NCBI GenBank assembly: GCA_035771175.1
Contig: CM069594.1
Span: 44,877,534 to 44,941,533, forward strand
Direction of reading: 5' to 3'
DNA: 64,000 bases
Source: Paratinospora sagittata
Lineage: Eukaryota; Streptophyta; Magnoliopsida; Ranunculales; Menispermaceae
Shown: positions 22,134 through 32,112 of the stretch, in pieces
How positions within the stretch are numbered: position 1 is the first letter of the stretch
Layout of the letters: the number at the start of each line of letters is the position of its first letter
The notes under the pieces: generated by a model
Database searches by the model: none
The model's input: the letters and a program-made list of their open reading frames with translations, nothing else
What the model was told of the DNA's origin: nothing
Position numbers and translations under genes: made by a program

Positions 22134-22781
22134 GGTAAAAGTCAAAAACTATGCAAAGGTATAAAAAGTCTCTCTCATCACAAATGTTATTATCAGAATA
22201 TTTTTATTAGTGATAAATAATTGTCTTTAATCATGAATGCTTAGAATGTTCAAACAATTTCTTCGTGTTCAAATTATTATGGAATGGTTAATGGTGTATA
22301 ACTTATGATATTGTTCAACCATGCGTTCCTTAAGGCTATTTGGTCAAATCTAACAAATAGCAATGTTTAAATGTCCTGAAGAGAGATATCGACAAGTGAG
22401 GACGCTAACACGTACATTAGCCCTAGTCGATGATGATTGCTAGTCAGAAGTAGGACACTGCTCGCTCACAAATGGAAAATAACATAAACTGCCCTTAGTG
22501 ACTAGGAAGTGTCACATGCTGGAGTGGGCGTCAGGAGTTAGCTTATTGCTTTCTTACTATAAAATAAAAATTTTGTAACTTAGCTGTTACTTTTCACCTT
22601 TTGTGCCCTAGGACTATTCAACGAGAATCTACTTGAACTCGCCTCAGATTTACCGCTAAATCTTCATCTTTAATCCTTGGTAAATCTTGTTCTCTGTTTG
22701 TTTATGAATCTTCTATTCTCTATTGTATCAGTCCTTGTCTTGTTATCTCAGTTCTTCATATTCTTTCATCTGATTTTGTCA
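22134..22781 (+). other. Spacer between gag and the extra ORF, with possible internal promoter
   Basis: No coding signal. At about 22385-22550 it carries further AGGACGCT / AGCCCTAG-type motifs like those of the LTR. CTATAAAATAAAAA at about 22558 is a possible TATA box some 220 bases before the ATG at 22782. C/T-rich sequence follows. This would be where pol sits in an autonomous element. Confidence 0.45.
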
Positions 22782-25700
22782 ATGACACCCAAACCCGAAA
22801 GCCTTTGCCCATTTTCTGCTAGAAAGTGAGCTGTGTCGCCATCATCACCTCTAGATAGGAGTGTGAGACCAAGAACTGAACCAACTCAAACCGAACCACC
22901 TCACCTACCGAAAATGCGTCTGCACCACCTCACCTACCTTCTTCTTCTCAGATGAGAAGAAAAGGAGATAATGCCGAAAAGCTCATGAACCAAGCTGTGA
23001 TTGATGGAAGCTATGTCAATTTTGACTTTTTCATCAACTCTCATCTAGACATTTTCTCTCTGTTTGAGTTCCAAGGTTGGATTGATTTACTTACTTTAAA
23101 CTCAAGATGGTACCCCAACCTCGTCAAACAATTCTATGCGAACATGGTCAATAAACTCGGCTCTGAACTCTCAAAACAATCGGTGGTGAAGGGAAAATCT
23201 GTTGAAAGTTCTCCGTGATTCTTGTCTGAAGCATTCTCTTTGCCAAATGATGAAAGTGCTCACAAACTTTCAGTTATCAAAAATAAAGTTCAATATCCAG
23301 GCTACAGCAGCCTTGCCGCTCTTAATCTTGTTTCTAGGTAAAAAGACCATTCTTATGTTAACAAGAAGCTTACCAACTAGTCCTTTGAACTCATTCCCAG
23401 AATCATCCACAACATCATTACCCACATTATTCAGCCTAAGACCGGCATCAGGGGTAATGTGAATGATTTAGAATTATTCTTAATCTGGTGTATTCTGGAG
23501 AAGAAGAAAGTGAATCTCGCCTACATTCTCATGCATGTAATGAATATAGTGGTTAGTAGGGGAGGAGGTCTGCCACTTGGTATGTACCTCAGCAGTCTGT
23601 TCGAGAGATGTGGCATCGATTTCAGTGGAGAAAACCTCAAGGAGACTAGCATATACAACTGCATTGGTCAAACCACTATTAAATTGATTAGATACACATA
23701 TGTCCCTGCTTTGAAAAAATGGTTTCCAATGTCAGAAGTTCCACTTGAAAGTGAATCCAGTGGAAAAGATGAAACAAGAGAAAAAGATGTCTCAGCAATA
23801 GTGAAAGAAGTTCCCCAAGCTTCTACCACTCATGAAGAACAGGTTGCACAAGAACAAGCTGGTCCCACAATTATTCCAGAGCATGTTTCAATTGATGATG
23901 TAGAAATTGAACATGTAGAACAAGTTGTTCATGCTGAAAGACATCCAGTGGAAGAGGTGATCCAAATTGCTCAAGTTGTTGTTGAAGAACATTTGCATGA
24001 GTCGCAAACCTTTGATACAATCATGGAAGACATCACCAAAAAAAGAGTCAGTGGCGACGCAGATAAGACCATTTCTAGATCGCCATCTCCATTTGATTTT
24101 CCTGTATCAATGGAATCTCATGACTCTCAAAAAAATGAGTTTAATGGTGTGCAATGTAAAAATTCAGAGGGTTATGATCTGGCTATCGTACCCTATCAGG
24201 GAGATGACATGAATGAAGAAGTTGATGAAGATGATCATGTTGAAGATTTTCATGAGGCCAATGCTGAATTTCAACCAGAAGATGAACTGAAAAATATTTA
24301 TGAGGATAGCTCATCCGATCATGAACAACCTTCTAATCCATCCACAAGCAGGCCAAATGATGAATTCTTTAGAGAGAAAGACTTTCTCAGACGAGTAAGA
24401 AAATATCAGATTTTTGTCATGTCTCAACTAATGACTCGTTCGGAACAGAACCAAGTTCAGTTGAAAAATGAGACATTGTCAGAAGTCCGAGAATTTCTGA
24501 AATCTCAGGAGAGAGTTGAGATTAATGAGATCAAAGAACTTAACTCTCACATGATCAAGGCAATTAAATTGCTCGAGAAATTGTCTTAACAAATGGACAG
24601 CCAGTTAAAAGTCATGCAGTCCTTGCCTTCATCGAGCTTCACTCTATCATCATCACTTGGTGATTTTATTAAGACAACTCCGGAGGACATGCGAAAGATC
24701 AAGAAATTCATAAATGCCTTTGTTGTTGCTGTTCCGCCGAGATTGGTAGCTCCTCAACAACTTCCAGCCAGACCTCAAGATCCACAGAGTCGCACAATGC
24801 CAGCTATGCCAAGTCATGTTGCCAGTGCTATAACTGAAGAGGCTTTGAAAAAGATTCTTGAAGAAATTCAAAGCTTGAGAGGTAAAATGGCTGAATCCTC
24901 TAAAGATAAGTACATTTTTAACACTCTGCAATCAGTTTTGGATGCTATCTTGGATCAAGAATGAGCAAGACAACGCTTGATCTGGTGCTGCAGGCCAGCT
25001 CCAGTCTGAAGGAGAATTTAGATACTACAAGGCCAACACCAACAGAGGATGATAAACTAACCAAGATTCTAGACTTGGTTATTCATGCTTTTGAGAAATT
25101 ACAAAACTTAGAGAACAAGATGCCTTTCCTTGCCACAACAATTATGGGTTTGTCTTATACTGTCATCAAAGCTGCAAATCAAGTGGAAGGAGTCATAGGC
25201 TTTTTTGAAGACCACTTCAAGGCAATAAATAATAGGATGCATTCTACTGTTTGGTATATTGCCTATAGCATGAAATGCTTTACAATGCTCTTTCATCTGT
25301 TGAAGAAGAAATGTGTCAAAGTTCCACCTGCACCACAAGCTCCAGCCTTCAAACGTCCTCAAGGACCCCACGAGTCTGACAATCTTCTTGGAATATTAGA
25401 AGGTGAAGATGAAGATGAATTGGATGAAGAGCCATTACATAGAATCAGTCGAAAAGTGTCTCCACCCCCAAACCCCTCATCAAAAACTTTCCCAGATCCT
25501 AAACGCAAGTGACCAATCAAGCCAGAATTTGAAAGTCACACACTTTCTCCTGAGTTTGCTCAAGGTCTTGCGGAACGAAAAGTAAAAGGTTTTAAACCTG
25601 GTCGACCTCTTGATCCATTTAAATTTGGTGTTTCCAAGCATGCTCATGAAAAATTCATTGAAAAATTCATTGAAAAATTTAGGAAGGGCATTGTAATTGA

Positions 25701-25949
25701 CGAATCTATCAGCAGTGTGAGACAGAGCACACGTGGTTTTTCAATACCACAAGCACCAAGGAAACCCAAGAAATTTGTACCTAGTTCTAGTGGATCCAAG
25801 AAGGATGAGGAGGCCGAAAGAAAAAGGAAAGGGAAGGGTCCAAGTACGGGCTAAGCCTACCCACTTTTTGATGTTTTCAAAAGGGAAAGAAGAAATTGCA
25901 GATTGCAGCTATTAAGGCTAAATTAGCTCAAGAGGGAAGCGACATGTAA
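22782..25949 (+). pseudogene. Extra ORF with putative plant transposon protein domain (PF20167-like)
   Basis: About 1050 codons, function unknown. Order: proline-rich basic N-terminus (MTPKPESL; QTEPPHLP); a globular domain at about 22952-23720 with GWIDLLTLNSRWYPNLVKQF, FLSEAFSLPND, LELFLIWCILEKKKVNLAYI and LPLGMYLSSLFERCGIDFSG, matching the pattern of the 'putative plant transposon protein' domain of plant LTR elements; a long acidic stretch (23750-24330); a helical, probably coiled-coil part (24400-24590); proline-rich and helical segments; and a basic tail (KRKGKG). Frame 2 runs from 22952 to 24964 through stops at 23216, 23339, 23378 and 24587. A frameshift near 24961 moves it to frame 1 (24961-25890), with more stops, and a last shift precedes the end GSDM at 25949. 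Most of the stops are one C-to-T change from CAA, CAG or CGA. Family identity is by motif memory, not a search. Confidence 0.7.
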
Positions 25950-26190
25950 GGGGGAGTTTACATGTAAGGGGGAGTTCTATCCAAGTTACTGTGTTCTATC
26001 CAAGTTAATGTAATCATTCTTGTTTATAATTTACATTATTTGTATTCTACATTGTTTGCATCTTACCATGTAAACTGTATGATTAAAATCAAATAGAACT
26101 GACATGACTACAGATATCATTCTACATTTGTTATATATTTGATTACATGAATATATTTATTTGCATGATCTCTGAGTATTTGAAATCATC

Positions 26191-26204
26191 AAAAAGGGGG
26201 AGAT
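26191..26204 (+). other. Polypurine tract of the SIRE-like element
   Basis: AAAAAGGGGGAGAT directly precedes TGTTATCTC at 26205, the natural LTR start for this family (compare TGTTAACTT on the minus strand at 59877). AAGGGGGAGAT is typical for SIRE/Maximus-like copia elements. A second GGGGGAGTT run lies at 25950-25975. Confidence 0.8.
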
Positions 26205-28095
26205 TGTTATCTCAATGAACCCAATGACATGAATGTTTTGATGATTCCAAATATCTCTAGTTGGTCTATCTAGTGATCTTGTCAAGTGTTTCAGATTTAT
26301 CAAGAATCATGATCAAGGAATTGTGATCACAAGCCTATTGAACATCAAAGTAAAGTTTCGAGTTTGTCAATACTTAAAATGTAAAGTTTATCGATCATCT
26401 TACTCTCAGCAAGATTTTTATCGTTTGCATATTTTGATCGTAACATTTTAATCGTACCTTATGATTTCTAAAGTATTTGTTTTGATTAAAAGAAACAATG
26501 ATGTTTTATCTCGTTTTAATTGAGAAACCAAAAATCGCTTATATAAAGTCTTTCAGGACGCTAATGTTTTAGCAGCGCCCTCCTGAACTTGATGAGTCAG
26601 GACGCTAATAAAATGTTAGGACGCTCAAGGTTGAGTTGAACTATTTAATAAGGACGTTTACTCGTTAGTAGTGATATTTCTTTTACCAACCTTTGAGAAT
26701 GTCAGGACGCTGACTTAGTTTCAGCTCGCTGAAAGATTTTTTTATCTTTAAGTGATTTCTATCTTTAAGGACACTGATAAGTTATAAGTTGAATGAATTA
26801 TCTGGATGCTACTTGTGTAGGAGCGCCCTCATCTTTAGAATCAACTTAAATAACTTTTTGGATGCTCACCGTACGTCAGCGCGCTTAAACATTGTTTTAA
26901 AATTGCTTTTAATAGGTCAGGACGCTAACTCTTAAGTAGCACCCTCATATGTTTTGCGTTTTAAAACAAAGCAGGATGCTTACTACAAAGTAGCACCCGC
27001 ATGCTTTAAGTCATTTAATTGTCAAAGCAAGTCAGGACGCTTACTACTTAGTAGCGTCCTCACTTCATTAATAGGACGTTGATGTTCTATTAGCGCCCTC
27101 AAATGAACAAAACGACAGAAATGATATTTTTACTATTTTGACATTTACGTATTTTTTGCCACCTTTTCAGAATAACTTTTCGTACAAAATCAATTTTCTG
27201 TATTTGTAAGAGATATTCTCGTAATCACGAACCACGTCTTCTAAAACTTTCCTTTTTCGTGTATCTGTAGAAAAACATAATATTCATGAATTGTGAAGTT
27301 TCCATTTTCGTGGTATATCCTAGTTGTTGTGAGTAAACGTTCAGATTTGAAATTCAAATTCAAATGAACAACTACTTCATCTCTACAAGTCTATAAATAC
27401 AGACACTTAAGAATTTGTTAAGCACCGAAAATTCTCTGAGCTAAAATAGTTTTTGAAAGTTAGTCGAATTTTCATCTGGTCAAGAAAACATTTAAGTTGA
27501 TATGTTTTCACAGTAGTTTTCTTTAAGACTTTATGTATTCAAAAGATTTTTATACTAAGCTAACATTTTATCTTTATCTGAAAATCTATTTGAAGTTTGA
27601 ACTGTTTTCACTCAAATCGTTCAACATTGTTTTAACTTATATCATTCTTGCTGAAAGAGTAATTTGAGAGATAGTTCATAGGATACAGTTGTACTCAATT
27701 TCATATCATGTATATTGTATCATGGTTGTAACAGTAGTTACATAAACTACTGAGTTGATATTCTTCTGTTAACGAAGAAACGGTAGTTCTCACACCTGTA
27801 AGTTGAGATAGGTTGGTCTCACGTCTTGAAGCTGAGTAGTGTAACGGTTGTTCTCACACCCGCAAGTTGAGAAAAAGGTGTAATGGTTTGATCTTCACCC
27901 GTAAGAAGGTCTATAGTGATAGGGTTAAAATTCTAACTGGGGAGGTTAGGTAGTGGACATAAGCAAGTAGCTGAACCATTATAAATCAACTGTGCAAACT
28001 TGCTTATTTTTCTGCACTTTAATCTTGCCATTGTAATTAATTTTAAATTGTCTAAGTGTCCAATTCACCCCCTCTTGGACATAACTAGGTCAACA
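26205..28095 (+). mobile_element. 3' LTR of the SIRE-like element
   Basis: About 1.89 kb. From 26234 on it aligns closely with 19080-20940, including the AGGACGCT array (about 26550-27110), the TATA box (27392-27399) and the end ACATAACTAGGTCAACA. Scattered substitutions separate the two LTRs, so the insertion is not recent. Confidence 0.88.
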
Positions 28096-28316
28096 AAATG
28101 GTGGTTATGCCAAACCGAGTTGTTGTTGAAGTAGCTGTGGGTTTGGGAAGGGTTTAGAGTGAAGTTTTGTGTGGATTTTTGTAGGATTTTGATTAATGTG
28201 ATTTCATTCTGATAATTACAGATTGTGCATTGTGAATTTGTTGAATTCTGGTGTGGTTACTTGGAAATTGGCGAGCTGCTTGTATAGTAGTTGTGGAGAG
28301 GGGGTAATTGGGTGAT
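28096..28316 (+). mobile_element. Family E LTR, third copy: last surviving part
   Basis: It resembles 1340-1640 of the forward E copy (for example GCGAGCTGCTTGTATAGTAG against GTGAGGTGCTCGTGTAGTAA). It stops at about 28316. Roughly the last 950 bases of a family E LTR, and the host gag beyond it, are missing. Confidence 0.55.
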
Positions 28317-29249
28317 TGTCCTTATTTAAGTCACATAACATAACTATACACAATTCCATCTCCATTTCCAAGTTTAAATGCCATTTACCACATTTAAATG
28401 AAATTGGGTTCTCTAGTATCTAAACTAGGTGTTTAACACATATTTCCATCATAAGAAACCATTTTTGGCAATTTTAAATCAAATGAAAAATCATTGTCGA
28501 AATTCTCGACATAAATAATTCATCATCCTTAAGCATTTTCATACTTGCTAAGGTAGTATAAACATCAAAATTGATAATCAAGCCATTTAAATCTCATTTC
28601 CAATTATTTCCATTGTTTTCCATCTGATTGGTGTTTAGCTACTTTTGCCATCCTATATGTAGACCGATTTGCAAAATCAACATCAAATATTTGGTATTTC
28701 AATATTAATTTGATTAAAGGAATCATATTTATTATTCTCAACTAATTCATAGTAAAAAAGAATCAAAACCCCATTTTGGGAACACTGGAACAACAACCCA
28801 TAGCAAAATCTAATCCGTAGAAATGATTTCTCCTAACTCCAATAATAGTTTTACAGCAAAATTGACCCGAAATTACTGACCTAGGGTTAGATTCGATAAA
28901 AAATGGCTTGGAAACCCTTTTTCTCTATTTTCTTTCCATTCTCGGGTGAAAGCAAGTCAAAAAGATGAAAATAATTGATATAAATCAAAAGCACGGTCTC
29001 ATCGACCAAGAAAATATTAAAAAATCCTTTTTAATTAGATCCAGTAGATTGGATTGCTTTGTCTTAGGAAAATCCCTTTTTTTTTCCTTTTTTTCTACTC
29101 GATTGGCTACACGATCCATTCTACACCAAATATAGGCATGTTATACCTTAAAATTCATGAAAGATCACTCTTCATCCATTGGTAGCATTTTTAAATCTAT
29201 TGGAGAAAGAAATCAAACACATCAATTGGCAAATTCAAATTCAAGGTCC
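28317..29249 (-). mobile_element. Minus-strand gypsy-type LTR, larger part
   Basis: It continues across the nested insertion to 54122-54148, where it ends GGGATGTTACA (LTR start TGTAACATCCC on the minus strand). The left end TGTCCTTATTT is compatible with a TG...CA LTR. Its two flanks differ in kind: family E LTR on the left, copia integrase on the right. No target duplication matches (GTGAT left, TTCAC right). No coding sequence is seen. Confidence 0.5.
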
Positions 29250-29699
29250 TGTGACGCCCTCAAATTTATTCCGTCTAGCCCATACCCCAATTGCATAAGT
29301 GCCTAACTCTATGTGCCAGTGCTTAGTGTGATGTATGTTGTGTGTGGTATGTGGGTACTTGTTGTGTGATATGTACGATGTGTGTTGCTTATTCGATATT
29401 AAGTATGCGTGTTTTGACGTGTTTCGATGTGCTTTTAGGTTGTGTGATGGTGTGCGAAGTATCGGAATGGTTGGTGGCTCATCGAGTGTCAAATATAGTG
29501 TTTCTGCCCAAGGGATAGGTAGAAACATGTTTCCTGAGGAGGAAAGGCTTTTCCTGATTTCATGTCCCAGACAGTGCAAACAAGAGGGCAGAAACGCATT
29601 TTTGCAACCCATAACTTTTTTTTTTAAGTTTTTGCAAGTGGGCCCCACATGTGGTATAAACCCAAATTATACCCAAAACTCATCATTTTCACTGCTAAG

Positions 29700-29703
<4 letters not shown>

Positions 29704-29751
<48 letters not shown>
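29704..29751. repeat. GA microsatellite
   Basis: About 24 uninterrupted GA units inside the outer Y LTR. They create a long Arg-Glu reading frame that is not a gene. Confidence 0.95.
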
Positions 29752-29756
<5 letters not shown>

Positions 29757-30094
29757 AAGGGCACAAAGGAGAAGCTTGTGCTGCAAGTGAGGTTTGTGCC
29801 CAAATCTCATCAAAGGTATGTGCAAATGGCAAATTTCTCCATGAAATCTCTGTAATTTGTGTTTACTAGCTTCAATTTGACCTAAGTTGTAACGCCCCGA
29901 AAATTCTACCGCCTAGCCCATACCTTAGTCTCATATGTGCCCGACTCTATGTGCCAACTCTTGAGGTTTTGTGTGTCACGTGTTTAGGTTGTATGTTTGT
30001 TTAATTTATTGTGTGTATGATGGGTGTTTACCATGAATTTTATAAAATTTATGAACTAATCGAGAAATTAGCCTATAGTCATACGCATGAGAAT

Positions 30095-30578
30095 TGTCAC
30101 ACCCTGGGTTGCACAACGTGCCCCCTACCCAGGTGCGGGCGCACCCCCTCGGGGTGAACGCCTAGCCATTATGGATCCATAATATTGTCCTATCGCCATG
30201 TAGCAACCCAACCGCAGCTGGTCTACATCGAAACGATTATTTGTCTGCCACTATTCATGAATAGTGCAGGGCCTTCCCCCAGAATCGAACTCGAGACCTC
30301 CCTTAAGGAGTCTAATTTCGCATTCTGAGTAACCACTGAGCCAATGGTTCAGTGGCTTCCTAGGATGCGAAATTAGACTCCTTAAGGGAGGTCTCGAGTT
30401 CGATTCTGGGGGAGGCCCTTTACTATTCATGAGTGAATAGTACGGACAAAGGGTGGTTGCGATCCGTGCGCCGGGTGGCCAGGAGACAATATTATGTGGT
30501 ACTATGGCTAGGCGTTCGCCCCGAGGGGGTGCACCCGCACCTGGGTAGGGGGCACGCTGTGCAACCCAGGGTGTGACA
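30095..30578. mobile_element. Compound palindromic element, copy 3 (single unit with core)
   Basis: 484 bp, ends TGTCACACCCTGGGTTGCAC and its inverse, perfect target duplication AGAAT (30090-30094 and 30579-30583). It carries the tRNA-like palindromic core at about 30268-30420. The right arm has the copy 1 module (GCGCCGGGTGGCCAGGAGAC). The left arm has a different one: GGATCCATAATATTGTCC as in copy 2, followed by a unique stretch with CCGCAGCTGGTCTACATCG. Thus the outer ends and core pair, but the middle of the arms does not. No ORF. Confidence 0.88.
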
Positions 30579-31078
30579 AGAATAGTTGAGTTTGGTCAAA
30601 CCCAAGGAAGTGGCCTAGGATCATGCACATGAAAATAGTTGAGTTCGGTGTTTCGGAATATTTTTTGGAAATGTTGATGGTTTGTTTGTGTATGGTGCTT
30701 GGGGAAAGGATTAATATTAGTATCATCATTGTGGGCATTATTATCATTAGCATTATTAATATTATTATGGGTGGCTTGTTGGAGAAGCCACAATCATGTA
30801 TCTTTTTGAGCAAGTTATTGTCATAACTTGTAACATATTGGGAAAACCACAATGAATGCCCTCATTTATTGCACAAATTATTGTATGAGATGATATTTGA
30901 ATGTGTGGTGTTGATTGGGAGGAGTTTGTAGCCCACTTTTTCTACTGTAAAAACTAAACCACCTAAAAAACTCTACAGGTATAATTTCAATAAATGAGAA
31001 AAGCCTCCCCTCAGAGAAAATATAGACCCCCACAGTGGGACGGTCCCATGGAAAAGGCCGTCCCCATGGGGGCACCCC

Positions 31079-31086
31079 TATAAATA
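31079..31086 (+). promoter_or_regulatory. TATA box of the Z LTR
   Basis: TATAAATA within ACCCCTATAAATAGGGG, preceded by the palindromic GACGGTCCCATGGAAAAGG block. In the 3' LTR (near 36108) it is mutated to TATAATTA. The CT-rich stretch that follows is typical of a plant 5' leader. Confidence 0.6.
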
Positions 31087-31168
31087 GGGGTTGCCCTCTT
31101 CTTATCCTCATTCCACCTCATCGCTCTCTCTTTCCCTTGCACTCCCTCTCTCCCCTTACGCTTATTTT

Positions 31169-31172
<4 letters not shown>

Positions 31173-31215
<43 letters not shown>
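31173..31215. repeat. CT microsatellite
   Basis: About 21 CT units in the 5' LTR of Z. Only five or so remain at the same place in the 3' LTR (about 36190-36204), so the tract expanded or contracted after insertion. Confidence 0.95.
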
Positions 31216-31220
<5 letters not shown>

Positions 31221-31402
31221 CTTGTGCTTTCGAAAGATAGGAGTCAATGGAAGATTCGTCAAGGTGACGCCACTACACGTGTTAAGGTGGCGAATGAAGG
31301 CTAGGCTTGCGTCTCTTACTTGTCTAATGATGAATTACATAGCATCATGCATCATATATGTTAATATGCTTTACTTCATGCATGAAAACTATTTTACAAA
31401 AT

Positions 31403-31562
31403 AATATATTATTGGGTGCTATACTGGCCCCAGCAGAGTGACACTATCACTGATTATATTATTGGGTGCTCTACTGGCCCAGACAGAGTGACACTGTCAC
31501 TGGTTATATTATTGGGTGTTATGCCGTTACGCTGGCCCCGATAGAGTGACATTGTCACTGGT
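31403..31562 (+). repeat. Tandem repeat with GTGACA...TGTCAC palindrome, three copies
   Basis: Units begin TATATTATTGGGTGCTA and end AGAGTGACACTGTCACTGG. The AGTGACACTGTCACT part is a perfect hairpin in the second copy. The array is repeated at about 36394-36552 in the 3' LTR. The inverted solo LTR at 39965-40718 carries the GGGTGTTATGTCGTTACGCT part only. Confidence 0.85.
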
Positions 31563-32112
31563 TAGCACTGGAACTCATGAGATCTCTCAGTTGCTTGTTA
31601 TTATATCAGGGCCTCGGATCACAGGTTGTGAGTAAATGGTACCTGGCTTGTGATGTCGTGTGACCACGTTTTCATTCATATCATTGCTTGATTGTATTGT
31701 TGTGGCATAATTGTCTGATGACTGTTGTTTTGTACTTATTATTATGCATGTAAGCTTTGTTTATCATGCTTGACCTCACTGAGCTGTTGAGCTCACCTCG
31801 TTGATATTTTCACAGGGTCTTAGACACGCATAAGTACAAATATGCTATCAGAACCTAAGAGCCACGAAGCTATGTGCGAAGGAAACGTGTAAGGTGTGGG
31901 ATGTCAACATAGATCTAGGTGTGTTATTTATGGGCTGTTGTAGTTTCCGTTGCGTACTCTGTACTTATGTAATTGTAACATTTGTACTTTTGCCCTCCAT
32001 TTTTAAAGGAGGATGAATAAAAGATGTGTGTTGATGTCCGTTTCTGTTTCACATCTCGATTCTAGTCCGTTGCCTATCATATGAGATTGTTCCTGAGAAT
32101 CGGGGTATGTCA

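Larger units (their letters stand above)
19080..28095 (+). mobile_element. SIRE-like copia element: gag plus a large extra ORF, no pol
   Basis: Direct LTRs (19080-20940 and 26205-28095) enclose 5.3 kb. Order: initiator-Met primer site, broken copia-type gag, a short gap, a long broken ORF of the plant transposon-protein type, polypurine tract, 3' LTR. No protease, integrase, RT or RNase H is present, so the element is non-autonomous. The exact left edge is uncertain. From 19080 the LTRs match closely. Upstream, 19049-19079 resembles the first 30 bases of the right LTR (TGTTATCTC...) only weakly. With 19080 as the edge, the flanks GAATG and AAATG agree in four of five bases. Confidence 0.85.
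30927..32112 (+). mobile_element. 5' LTR of element Z
   Basis: It starts TGTAGCCCACTTTTTCTACT and ends GAGAATCGGGGTATGTCA. It contains a TATA box (31079-31086), a CT microsatellite just downstream (31173-31215) and three tandem copies of a unit of about 50 bases ending in a GTGACA/TGTCAC palindrome (31403-31562). It aligns with 35935-37099. Confidence 0.9.

Noticed and set aside
22782..25949. A single-copy host gene
   Set aside because: It lies between matched LTRs of one element, between gag and the polypurine tract, and its domain pattern is transposon-associated.
29335..29790. ORF of 151 codons with an Arg-Glu repeat
   Set aside because: It is produced by the GA microsatellite inside a Y-family LTR.
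30584..30926. Independent gene 5' of element Z
   Set aside because: It aligns with the matching section of the Y copy at 60190-60640, so it is LTR sequence.
31035..31304. Leu/Ser-rich ORF
   Set aside because: Comes from the CT microsatellite downstream of the Z LTR promoter.
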